From: Acidaminococcaceae bacterium
GTDB lineage: Bacteria > Bacillota > Negativicutes > Acidaminococcales > Acidaminococcaceae
Direction of reading: 5' to 3'
DNA: 33,112 nt
Assembly (NCBI GenBank): GCA_029004715.1
Contig: JAQVYX010000011.1
Span: 1 to 33,112, forward strand
The first letter of the stretch is position 1, and the number at the start of each line of letters is the position of its first letter. Of this stretch, positions 9,969 through 18,322 are shown one piece after another. The notes beneath the pieces are model-generated. The model made no database searches. It saw nothing but the letters and a program-made list of their open reading frames with translations, and was not told where the DNA came from. A program made the position numbers and the translations under genes.

Positions 9969-10907
9969 GTGATTAAGATGAAAAACATTTTATTTTTAAC
10001 TACAGGTGGGACCATTGCTTGCGAAGAAACAGAAGAAGGTTTGATCCCTTCTTTGAGTGGGCAAGACCTTATAGAGCGTGTGCCGGAGATTAAGACTTTG
10101 TGCCAAATTACAGTTGCTGATGTTTGTAAATTGGACAGTAGTAATCTGCAACCTGAGAATTGGAGTAAGTGGGCCAAACTAATTGGTGATAATTATACTA
10201 AATATGATGGTTTTGTTATTACTCATGGTACAGATACAATGGCTTATACTAGTAGTGCCTTAAGCCACATGCTTGTTAATTTGGGCAAACCGGTAGTGCT
10301 TACAGGCTCACAAGTACCAATTAATTTAGCCAATTCTGATGCGCGCAGTAATTTAGAGTTAGCATTTACTATAGCTAGTAGTAATCTTGCCGGAGTGTTT
10401 ATTGCTTTTGGCAACAAGGTAATTAAAGGAGATTGCGCAAAGAAAATTTTTGCTAAAAATTTTAATGCTTTTGAGAGCATTAATGAAACACCGGTTTTGT
10501 TTTTTGATAAAACAGGTATAAAGAAAAATCTTCCTTGTGGGGAGGTTTTAGGAGAATTCAAGGTAGAAGAAAAGTTAGACCCTAGAGTTATGGCCATCAC
10601 TATTACCCCAGGGCTAAGGCCGGATATTATTGATTTTGCCGTAGCCCAAGGTAATAAGGGGATTGTTCTAGAATGTTTTGGCGCAGGAGGAGTGGATACT
10701 GCTACAAATAATTTTCTTCCCGCTATAAAACGTGCTATTCATAAAGGGGTCCGTGTTGTTTGTGTAAGTCAGTGCTTATTTGATGGCGTTGATTTAACGT
10801 TATATCCTATGGGCATTTTGGCAGCTCAAGCTGGTGTGGAATCAGGTGGTTTAATGACGTTAGAAGCGGCTTTAACTAAGCTAATGTTTGTCTTAGCAAA
10901 TGAATAA
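9969..10907 (+). CDS. Asparaginase
   Basis: FLTTGGTIACEETEEGL and VITHGTDTMAYTSSALS asparaginase signatures. Confidence 0.9.
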   Translation: MIKMKNILFLTTGGTIACEETEEGLIPSLSGQDLIERVPEIKTLCQITVADVCKLDSSNLQPENWSKWAKLIGDNYTKYDGFVITHGTDTMAYTSSALSHMLVNLGKPVVLTGSQVPINLANSDARSNLELAFTIASSNLAGVFIAFGNKVIKGDCAKKIFAKNFNAFESINETPVLFFDKTGIKKNLPCGEVLGEFKVEEKLDPRVMAITITPGLRPDIIDFAVAQGNKGIVLECFGAGGVDTATNNFLPAIKRAIHKGVRVVCVSQCLFDGVDLTLYPMGILAAQAGVESGGLMTLEAALTKLMFVLANE

Positions 10908-10921
10908 AAGGAGGAATATTT

Positions 10922-11122
10922 ATGCCATACGTAAATATTAAAATTACTAAAGAAGGAAAGGTAACCGCAGAGCAAAAAGCAGCCTTGATTAAAGGGGCAA
11001 CACAATTGTTGGCGAATGTTTTGCATAAAAACCCAGCTACAACTGTAGTTATCATTGAAGAAGTAGATACTGATAACTGGGGAATTGGCGGGGAAAGTGT
11101 TACAGAGCGTAGAAAGCTTTAA
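10922..11122 (+). CDS. 4-oxalocrotonate tautomerase family protein
   Basis: 66 aa; MPYVNIKITKEGKVTAEQKAALIKGATQLL with catalytic Pro after Met; KNPATTVVIIEEVDTDNWGIGGES. Confidence 0.9.
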   Translation: MPYVNIKITKEGKVTAEQKAALIKGATQLLANVLHKNPATTVVIIEEVDTDNWGIGGESVTERRKL

Positions 11123-11141
11123 AAATAACACAATTTTACTT

Positions 11142-11184
11142 GCATTGTTAACAAAAAACACTTGCGTTTTTTTGTTGACAATGC
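11142..11184. repeat. Near-perfect inverted repeat between the tautomerase gene and the pan leader
   Basis: GCATTGTTAACAAAAAACAC / GCGTTTTTTTGTTGACAATGC, complementary except for a wobble and small slippage. Confidence 0.6.
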
Positions 11185-11190
11185 TAATAT
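11182..11190 (+). promoter_or_regulatory. Putative extended -10 promoter of the pan operon
   Basis: TGCTAATAT (TGnTAATAT) 17 bp downstream of a weak TTGCGT -35; precedes the structured leader. Confidence 0.4.
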
Positions 11191-11197
11191 GTACCCG

Positions 11198-11367
11198 TGC
11201 TTAGAGCAAAGAATACCAAAGGATATCTTAGGAGTTCTATTGGAAAAGGTTGTTTGGCGGCACAAGACAAATAAAAATAGAGTCAAAAAACGCTTGGATC
11301 TTTAAGACCGAGACGTGTGGCAAACGCTATAATAATGCGCACTTCTCGAGGAGGAGTGTGCTTTTTT
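11198..11367 (+). promoter_or_regulatory. Structured 5' leader of the pantothenate operon; candidate pan RNA motif plus attenuator
   Basis: Hairpin AAG[A]ATACC-AAA-GG[A]TATCTT (11209-11229) with two bulged A; CTTGG[A]TCTT/AAGACCGAG hairpin; long-range GTTTG..CACA/TGTG..CAAAC pairing; terminal intrinsic terminator. The pan motif is described in the literature as a bulged-A hairpin in panBCD leaders; no covariance model was run. Confidence 0.5.
11337..11367 (+). terminator. Intrinsic terminator/attenuator immediately before the DUF2520 start codon
   Basis: GCGCACTTCTC-GAG-GAGGAGTGTGC (11 bp incl. G-T pairs) followed by TTTTTT then ATG at 11368. Confidence 0.7.
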
Positions 11368-12141
11368 ATGCAAATTGGTATTATTGGCAGAGGCCGAGTT
11401 GGCAGTGCTTTGCTGCGTAATTTGTCGGGAAGCCTAAGTATTTCTGATTGTGGAAATAAGGAAAAACTGGTACAAAGCTGCGATGTTATTTTTCTCACAG
11501 TTCCTGATCGAGTAATTAAAGAGATGGCAGTTGCTTTAGCCAAAGATAATCTCAAGGGGAAAACGTTTTTTCATTGCAGTGGTTCTTTGGGCTTGGAACC
11601 TTTAGCAGAGTTAGAAAGGCATGGAGGACAGGTTGGCAGCTTGCATCCCTTGCAAAGTTTTGGCAGTTTGACAGCAAATTTTTCAGGTGTTTATATGGCT
11701 TTGGACGGTAGCAAGAAAGTGAAAATAATAGGAAAAGAAATAGCGATGTTATTAGGTGCTAAGATTTTTACTGTACCGGAAAATGAACGCAGGCTTTATC
11801 ATGCAGCGGCTTGTTTTGCCTCTAACTATGTAGTAGCACTTATTTCCATTGCACAAACTATTATGATTAGGTGGACAGGTGATGAAAGAGCGGCACTAGA
11901 GGCACTACTCCCACTTTTAACTGGTACTGTGCACAATATGCGGCAAGTGCCTTTGGCTGCTACAACGTTAACGGGACCAATTGCTCGTGGTGATGTTACT
12001 ACTGTTGCAGGACATCTAGAGGTTTTGCCGGAAAAATATCAAGAGGCGTATAAAGCCGTGGGTAAAATAACAGTTACTTTAGCTGAACAAAATAAAAGTA
12101 TAACAAATATGCAAGCAAATAAATTAAGAGAGTTGTTGTGA
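11368..12141 (+). CDS. Rossmann-like and DUF2520 domain protein (NADP oxidoreductase-like)
   Basis: MQIGIIGRGRVGSALLRNL Rossmann motif; HCSGSLGLEPL, GSLHPLQSFG motifs; upstream of panB. ORF-track start 11317 would place the terminator inside the CDS, so ATG 11368 is preferred. Confidence 0.85.
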   Translation: MQIGIIGRGRVGSALLRNLSGSLSISDCGNKEKLVQSCDVIFLTVPDRVIKEMAVALAKDNLKGKTFFHCSGSLGLEPLAELERHGGQVGSLHPLQSFGSLTANFSGVYMALDGSKKVKIIGKEIAMLLGAKIFTVPENERRLYHAAACFASNYVVALISIAQTIMIRWTGDERAALEALLPLLTGTVHNMRQVPLAATTLTGPIARGDVTTVAGHLEVLPEKYQEAYKAVGKITVTLAEQNKSITNMQANKLRELL

Positions 12142-12185
12142 GATATAAGAGGCATACTTAGTATTTAATACAAGGAGGAAAGAAA

Positions 12186-13034
12186 ATGATAACTACAGCG
12201 ACAATTAAAAAAATGAAAAAAGAAGGCAAAACCATAACAATGCTTACGGCCTACGACTGTGCTATGGCCAGGATGGAAGACGAAGCTGGCATTGATATGA
12301 TTTTAGTGGGAGATTCCCTTGGTAACGTAATTTTGGGCTATGAGTCTACTATTCCCGTTACCATGGAAGAAATGCTGCACCATACGAAAGCTGTGTGTCG
12401 CGGAGTTTCTAATGCTTTGGTTGTGGGAGATATGCCTTTTATGAGCTACCAAATAAACGAAGCAGAGGGACTGAGAAACGCAGGACGTTTTTTGAAGGAA
12501 ACTGGTTGTAAAGCAGTTAAGCTAGAAGGGGGAGCTTCGGTTTGCCATCTGGTAGAGAAAATGGTTGTTGCCGGTATTCCTGTAGTGGGGCATTTAGGTC
12601 TTACACCCCAGTCAGTTAATCAGTTTGGTGGGTTTAAAGTACAGGGGAAAGATGTAGAGGCAGCAAAGAAAATCATAGAAGATGCCAAAAAATTAGAAGC
12701 AGCAGGAGCGTTTGCCATAGTATTGGAATGTGTACCGGCAGCGCTTGCAGAGAAAATAAGTCAAGAATTGGAAATTCCAACTATTGGTATAGGGGCAGGA
12801 AATGGCTGTGATGGTCAGGTTTTGGTTTGCAATGATATGTTAGGTATGAATAGTGGTTTTACACCAAAATTTGTGAAAAAATATCGTGACTTACATACAG
12901 AAATAGTAGGGGCTGTTAAAGAATACATTAGTGATGTACAAGGGAGAAAATTCCCAGCCCAAGTACATACTTTTAAAATTGAGGAAGGCATAATTGAACA
13001 ATTGTATCCTACTAATGAAAAGGTAACTAGATAA
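12186..13034 (+). CDS. panB: 3-methyl-2-oxobutanoate hydroxymethyltransferase
   Basis: [54 protein letters not shown]; clear PanB. Confidence 0.97.
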   Translation: MITTATIKKMKKEGKTITMLTAYDCAMARMEDEAGIDMILVGDSLGNVILGYESTIPVTMEEMLHHTKAVCRGVSNALVVGDMPFMSYQINEAEGLRNAGRFLKETGCKAVKLEGGASVCHLVEKMVVAGIPVVGHLGLTPQSVNQFGGFKVQGKDVEAAKKIIEDAKKLEAAGAFAIVLECVPAALAEKISQELEIPTIGIGAGNGCDGQVLVCNDMLGMNSGFTPKFVKKYRDLHTEIVGAVKEYISDVQGRKFPAQVHTFKIEEGIIEQLYPTNEKVTR

Positions 13035-13098
13035 TTTTGAGATATTTAAAAGAATTTTAATGTATGAAAGCATCTTATCAAACAGGGGGTAGTGTAAA

Positions 13099-13953
13099 GT
13101 GATATTGTGTAAGACCGTTAGAGCATTGCAAAAAGAGATTAAAAAGGTAAAAGGGACTAATAAGACTATAGGGTTAGTGCCTACCATGGGTGCACTTCAC
13201 GCTGGACATGCATCACTTATTGAGGCCGCTAACAAGGAAAATGATATAGTGGTGGTAAGCGTATTTGTGAACCCAACACAATTTGGGCCTAATGAAGATT
13301 TAGATAGCTACCCACGTACCTTGGAAGCCGACTGTATCCTAGCGGAAAAAATGGGAGCAAACATTGTTTTTGCACCTACGCCTAGCGAAATGTATCCTTC
13401 TAGGGACATGACCTGGGTAGAAGTTTCGGGAGATATTACAAAAGTTTTGTGTGGGGCAACCCGCCCAATACATTTTCGCGGTGTAACGACAATAGTCGCC
13501 AAGCTTTTTAATTTAACACAGCCTGAGAGGGCCTACTTTGGGCAAAAAGACGCGCAACAAGTTCAAGTACTTACGCGTATGGTTAAAGACTTATTTTTCC
13601 AGTTAGAACTGCGGATTATGCCTATTATTAGGGAGGAGGATGGTTTGGCTAAAAGTTCTCGTAATACGTATCTATCTAAAAAAGAGCATAAAGCAGGGCT
13701 AATTCTTTATAAGAGCTTAAGAAAGGCGGAGCAGCTCTTTATTAGCGGGCAACGTGATGCAGAGAAAATTGTAGAAGAGACTATCCAAATTATTCAAAGT
13801 GAGCCGCTAGCTGATATAGACTATGTAAAAATGTATGCTATGCCGGAACTAACACCTATTGACGGTCCTATGAAGGGGCGCAATTTGTTGGCTCTCGCGG
13901 TAAAATTTGGTAAAACGCGTCTTATTGATAATACAATTTTGGAGGTAAAATAA
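13099..13953 (+). CDS. panC: Pantoate--beta-alanine ligase
   Basis: [46 protein letters not shown]. Confidence 0.97.
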   Translation: MILCKTVRALQKEIKKVKGTNKTIGLVPTMGALHAGHASLIEAANKENDIVVVSVFVNPTQFGPNEDLDSYPRTLEADCILAEKMGANIVFAPTPSEMYPSRDMTWVEVSGDITKVLCGATRPIHFRGVTTIVAKLFNLTQPERAYFGQKDAQQVQVLTRMVKDLFFQLELRIMPIIREEDGLAKSSRNTYLSKKEHKAGLILYKSLRKAEQLFISGQRDAEKIVEETIQIIQSEPLADIDYVKMYAMPELTPIDGPMKGRNLLALAVKFGKTRLIDNTILEVK

Positions 13954-14351
13954 TGTTATATACTATATTTCATGGAAAAATTCATAGGGCAACTGTTACA
14001 GAAGCAAATTTAGAATATATGGGTTCGGTGACTATTGATAGTGATTTAATGCAGCAAGCAGGAATTTTAGAGGGGGAAAGGGTACAGATTGTAGATAATA
14101 ATAATGGCAATCGTTTAGAAACATATACTATTGCCGGGCCTGCCGGCTCTGGAATTATTTGTTTGAACGGTGCTGCAGCTCGTAAAGTAACGGTGGGTGA
14201 CAAAGTTATTATTATTGCTTATGCGCAAATGACAAGAGAAGAGGCTGAACAACTAGTTCCTAAAATTGTTATGGTAGATGATAATAATAAAATCATTAAG
14301 AATCTGGGACAGGAAATTCATGGGACGACTTATACAGAGGCAAAAGTCTAA
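13953..14351 (+). CDS. panD: Aspartate 1-decarboxylase
   Basis: [26 protein letters not shown] with the G-S self-cleavage site; overlaps the panC stop. Confidence 0.96.
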   Translation: MLYTIFHGKIHRATVTEANLEYMGSVTIDSDLMQQAGILEGERVQIVDNNNGNRLETYTIAGPAGSGIICLNGAAARKVTVGDKVIIIAYAQMTREEAEQLVPKIVMVDDNNKIIKNLGQEIHGTTYTEAKV

Positions 14352-14454
14352 TATTTGTGTTAAAATAACATAGTAGATTATTAAAAGATATTATCCAACA
14401 ACCAATATATTGATTTCTCTTGGTAATTAAAGCAGGAGGGTGGAGGATGCTACT

Positions 14455-15507
14455 ATGGATGTAAAAGCACAGGCACAAGATTTTATTGAGAAATGGGTTT
14501 TTGAAGATTCGAAAAAAGTAAAAATAGCATTTTTTGGACAGCCAGGAGCAGGAAAGTCTTCTCTCATTAATGAATTAGTAGGGAAAAATGTAACCGCAAC
14601 AGGTAATATGACGGATACCACTAAGACAGCACAAATAATTGAACATAATGAAGTGCTTTTTGTAGATTTACCGGGATACGATACAAGTGAATTTCCTGCT
14701 AACAAATATTTTAATAGCTTTAATCCTTTGCAATATGATTTGTTTGTCTGCGTATTCAATGAAAAGTTGCAGGAAGCAGATAAAGTATTTTTTAAAATAT
14801 TACAACAAGCAAAGCGACAATGTATTTTCGTACGTAATAAAGCAGATGGAATATATGATAACCAGAAATCATTAGCGGAATTACAGGTGGAAATCACTGA
14901 TGATATTTGCTGGCAATTGACCGATACGGTTAAAGTTTTGTTTACTTCTTGCAAACAAACACTTCCGATAGAGCAAAGAGGTATTGCCGCTTTGCAGGAA
15001 GAAATAATTTTTCGTTTAGAGCCGGCTTTAGGTGATAAATTTTTGCGTAATGTGAGAGCATATAGTCAAGAGATTTTAGTGCAAAAAAAACAAGAGACCA
15101 TAAAAGCCATTAATAAAGCAATGCTTATAGCTGCTGGTAATGGCTTAAATCCTATATTTGGCGTAGATATGGGTATTGATGCTAAAATAATGAGCATGAT
15201 GTATGAACGCATTCGCAAATCATTTGCTATAAGCGAGGAAGAAATAACAAAGGGAAGCGCAACAGATAATATGTTGCAGCTTATAGCAAGGGGCGTAAAA
15301 AAAGAAACAATTACTAAAGGTTTAAAAAAAATAATGACCAAGGAAATGCAAGAGAGATTAGTTAAATACATACCAATTATGGGACAACTTGTTTCTGTGG
15401 GTTTGGGAGCAGGTACTATGTATTATTTAGGGGTGGAATATACAGAAGCATGTTTTGCCTATGCTAAAAAAAGGTTGGAAACAGAAATAAAATTGAGGGT
15501 ACAATGA
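14455..15507 (+). CDS. IRG/p47 (IIGP-like) GTPase, copy 1
   Basis: G1 GQPGAGKSS, G3 DLPGYDTSEFPANKYFNSFNPLQYDLF, FVRNKAD G4; C-terminal helical region NGLNPIFGVDMGIDAKIMSMMYERIRKSFAISEE. ATG 14455 preferred by SD spacing over GTG 14440. Confidence 0.75.
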   Translation: MDVKAQAQDFIEKWVFEDSKKVKIAFFGQPGAGKSSLINELVGKNVTATGNMTDTTKTAQIIEHNEVLFVDLPGYDTSEFPANKYFNSFNPLQYDLFVCVFNEKLQEADKVFFKILQQAKRQCIFVRNKADGIYDNQKSLAELQVEITDDICWQLTDTVKVLFTSCKQTLPIEQRGIAALQEEIIFRLEPALGDKFLRNVRAYSQEILVQKKQETIKAINKAMLIAAGNGLNPIFGVDMGIDAKIMSMMYERIRKSFAISEEEITKGSATDNMLQLIARGVKKETITKGLKKIMTKEMQERLVKYIPIMGQLVSVGLGAGTMYYLGVEYTEACFAYAKKRLETEIKLRVQ

Positions 15508-16541
15508 CCGGATATAAAGCAGAGCTGAGGGAAAAAATTGCAAAAATTGTTCAAGAGAAAGTGAAAATAGCTTTTTTTGGACAACCGGGTGCGGGCAAAT
15601 CCAGCACAATTAACGCTATTTGTGGTGCTGAAGTTGCTAAAGTTGGTGTTACGACTGATACTACGCGAGATGTGCAGATTATCAAATATGGCGAAGTAAT
15701 ATTTGTGGATTTGCCGGGGTATGGAACTTCTAGATTTCCCCAAAATGAATTTTTTACTAAATTCAATCCTTTGCAGTATGATTTGTTTGTTTGCGTATTT
15801 GCCGGTAAATTGCATGAGGCTGATACGAAGTTTTTTCAGGAGTTAAATAAAAGAGGAAAACCTTGTATTTTTGTGCGCAATAAAACAGACGAAATATATG
15901 ATGAGGGAAAAACGCTTGAGCAATCTCAAGAAAGCATTCGCCAGGATGTTGCAAGACAGCTAGGTACATCAGAGATTGTTTTACAGTTTATTTCTGCTAG
16001 AGGTGATATGCACAGTGGCATAGAAGCTTTAAATGCATGCATTACCTCGAAAATGGGTGCAGCACGCAAAGAAAAATATATTATGGCCGTCAAAACGCAG
16101 ACCAAGGAACATTTACAGCAAAAAAGAGCTTTGGCTATTAAATATGTTAGCCGTAGTGCAAAATTTGCGGCAGTAAATGGTTTAAATCCTATATTGGGCG
16201 TAGATTTTGCTATTGATATAACGATTATTTATAATATGTATGAAGAAATTCGTCAGATTTTTGCCATAGATGAAAAAAATGTGGGTAAAAGCACATTAAC
16301 TACAGGTCTCAAGAATTATTTACTAAAAGGTATGAGTAAAGAAGGTATAGCTATAATTCTAAAATCTGTAACACAAAAAATTGCTGCTAGATCAATGCTT
16401 AAATATATACCGTTAGTAGGCCAGGCGGCTACTGTTTACGTAGGACATAAAATAGTAGAAAAGGCAGGAGAAGACTATGTAAGAGCTTGTTATCAAGTGG
16501 CAGAAGAAGAACTCTTGGATGACCTAAAACTGCAAAACTGA
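15504..16541 (+). CDS. IRG/p47 (IIGP-like) GTPase, copy 2
   Basis: Paralogue of the preceding gene (KVKIAFFGQPGAGKSS, VDLPGYGTSRFPQNEFFTKFNPLQYDLFVCVF, CIFVRNKTDEIYD, VNGLNPILGVDFAID); 4-bp ATGA overlap. Confidence 0.75.
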   Translation: MTGYKAELREKIAKIVQEKVKIAFFGQPGAGKSSTINAICGAEVAKVGVTTDTTRDVQIIKYGEVIFVDLPGYGTSRFPQNEFFTKFNPLQYDLFVCVFAGKLHEADTKFFQELNKRGKPCIFVRNKTDEIYDEGKTLEQSQESIRQDVARQLGTSEIVLQFISARGDMHSGIEALNACITSKMGAARKEKYIMAVKTQTKEHLQQKRALAIKYVSRSAKFAAVNGLNPILGVDFAIDITIIYNMYEEIRQIFAIDEKNVGKSTLTTGLKNYLLKGMSKEGIAIILKSVTQKIAARSMLKYIPLVGQAATVYVGHKIVEKAGEDYVRACYQVAEEELLDDLKLQN

Positions 16542-16668
16542 GGTTGAGGAATTAGTAAGGTCAAGAGTTAAAATTTTATGCAAAAGAAAATATTTAGCAG
16601 TTATATAGCAGATAAACAAATAATTTTGGTTTTATGCTAGTTGTAACGCTTAATAATTAGGTAAAAAA

Positions 16669-17706
16669 ATGATTAAAAAAATACTCATAATCAGACTCAG
16701 CTCTATTGGTGATGTTATGCATTGTACGCCTGTGGCCAAAGCGTTAAAAACAACTTGGCCTGACTGTCATATAACATGGTTAGTCGGGGAAGTATGTGCA
16801 GAACTTATAAAATATAATCCATATGTGGACGAATATATTGTGTGGTCTAGGGAGCGCTTTGAAAAATACTGTAGAAATTATGAATTCAAAGAAGCTTGGT
16901 CTATGTGGCAAGAGCTAATGAAAAGATTGTCTGTACTGGACTTTTACGCGGTCCTTGATATTCATGGATTGTTTTTAACAGGTTTGATTGCCAGTAAAAT
17001 AAAGGCTGAACGCCGTATAGGACTAAAGGATGCTAAAGAACTTAACTTTATTTTTATGGGGGAAACGGTTAAACCAAGCGGGCGACACATGACCAAGAGA
17101 TATATGAGTATTTTGCAGCCATTTGGCATTGTTACTAACAGCGATGATATGACGCTTATAGTTCCTAATTATGCACAACGATTTGCCGCAAAAATTTTAT
17201 CACAGGCGGGTATTGCTGCTGATGATAAGGTTGTAGTACTTGTACCGGGAACAACTTGGTCTACAAAAAATTGGCCTACGGAGTTTTTTGCTGAAACAGC
17301 AAATTTAATTGAGAAAGACTTTAAAATTGTTTTATGTGGAGGGCAATCAGAGATTGAGCTTGGTAGGAAAATTGAAAGTAAAGTCCATTGTTCTGTAATA
17401 AATACAATTGGGCAAACAGATTTGTTGGAAATGGCAGCAATTTTGCAATGTGCTTCTGTGGTTGTTGCCGGTGATACGGGACCCTTACATATGGCGGCAG
17501 CACTTAAGTTGTCAACGGTTGTTATTTTTGGCCCAAGTGATCCGGAATGCTATAAACCCTTAGGCAGCAATAGTATAACGCTTTTTTATCAACAGAAGTG
17601 TTCTTTTTGTCATAAACAAAAATGTCCTACAGGTAAAAATGATTGTATGAAAAAAGTGCGTCCTGGTGAGGTCGCAGCAGCTATTTATAAATTAGTTGGG
17701 GTATAA
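16669..17706 (+). CDS. Glycosyltransferase family 9 (ADP-heptose:LPS heptosyltransferase-like)
   Basis: ILIIRLSSIGDVMHCTPVAKALK, VLVPGTTWSTKNWPTEFFAE, GDTGPLHMAAALKLSTVVIFGPSDP. Confidence 0.92.
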   Translation: MIKKILIIRLSSIGDVMHCTPVAKALKTTWPDCHITWLVGEVCAELIKYNPYVDEYIVWSRERFEKYCRNYEFKEAWSMWQELMKRLSVLDFYAVLDIHGLFLTGLIASKIKAERRIGLKDAKELNFIFMGETVKPSGRHMTKRYMSILQPFGIVTNSDDMTLIVPNYAQRFAAKILSQAGIAADDKVVVLVPGTTWSTKNWPTEFFAETANLIEKDFKIVLCGGQSEIELGRKIESKVHCSVINTIGQTDLLEMAAILQCASVVVAGDTGPLHMAAALKLSTVVIFGPSDPECYKPLGSNSITLFYQQKCSFCHKQKCPTGKNDCMKKVRPGEVAAAIYKLVGV

Positions 17707-17735
17707 ATAAAAATTCCATTAATTAGCAACAATGC

Positions 17736-17769
17736 AAAAAGGTTCAGAGAAAAATCTCTGAACCTTTTT
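17736..17769. terminator. Bidirectional intrinsic terminator
   Basis: Perfect 15-bp stem AAAAAGGTTCAGAGA-AAAA-TCTCTGAACCTTTTT between convergent genes. Confidence 0.88.
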
Positions 17770-17815
17770 ATCGGTATTAAAGATATTTGACCATGCTAAA
17801 AAGCGAGAGGAACAA

Positions 17816-18322
17816 TTAATTATTAGATTTATTCTTTTGTATTGCTCTGGCGTAAATATATGAAAACATAAGAGCTAGGCAAAAAAGCAGCGTTGCAGAA
17901 AAAATTTTTATATGTGTAAGCTGTTCCTTTTCAAAGTGGCCTTTTTGCACAATTGTAAGAGAAGAACAGGCTATTTCAACTTCTCCAGAGTGTTTAAGGG
18001 AGTTTTTAGAGAAAACACCGGATATACGGACTGTGTCACCAATATGTTTATAGTCACCAAAACTTGTTATTTTTGCCGCATCTGAAGATTCAAGCCATAT
18101 TCCTATGGCATTTGTACCGTCATTTACGTTAATCCAGGAATAACGGCCCCTATTCATTGCTTCCCCAATTGCTTCGCCTTCTATATTAACAACTTTTCCA
18201 TCAAATTGTTCCATGTTATTGATTAAGTTGTCAATTTTTGTAATATTCGCAGCGCTACTAGAACCGGCAAAAGCAATTATGAGTAAAAACATTATGATGA
18301 GTGTTTTACAGATGTTGTGCAT
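17816..18322 (-). CDS. Predicted exported OB-fold-like protein with C-terminal TM anchor
   Basis: Signal peptide (LIIMFLLIIAFAGSSSAA), beta-rich FDGKVVNIEGEAIGEAMNRGRYSWINVNDGTNAIGIWLE...GDTVRISGVFS, C-terminal TM LFCLALMFSYIYARAIQ. Confidence 0.65.
   Translation of the reverse strand: MHNICKTLIIMFLLIIAFAGSSSAANITKIDNLINNMEQFDGKVVNIEGEAIGEAMNRGRYSWINVNDGTNAIGIWLESSDAAKITSFGDYKHIGDTVRISGVFSKNSLKHSGEVEIACSSLTIVQKGHFEKEQLTHIKIFSATLLFCLALMFSYIYARAIQKNKSNN

Noticed and set aside
10244-10600. 118 aa antisense ORF in the asparaginase gene
   Set aside because: Shadow ORF opposite a confident gene.
11198-11367. T-box or 6S RNA in the pan leader
   Set aside because: No AGGGTGG T-box sequence or specifier-loop layout was found, and no convincing 6S closing stem with central bubble could be drawn.
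14427-15815. Minus-strand ORFs (175, 101, 60, 118 and 71 aa) opposite the IRG-like genes
   Set aside because: Antisense to two strongly coding paralogues; no domain or SD support.
14455-16541. Bacterial dynamin-like protein pair
   Set aside because: Size (about 350 aa) and the DLPG..FP.N..YD..FVRNKxD layout fit IRG-like GTPases better than the larger dynamin-like proteins.
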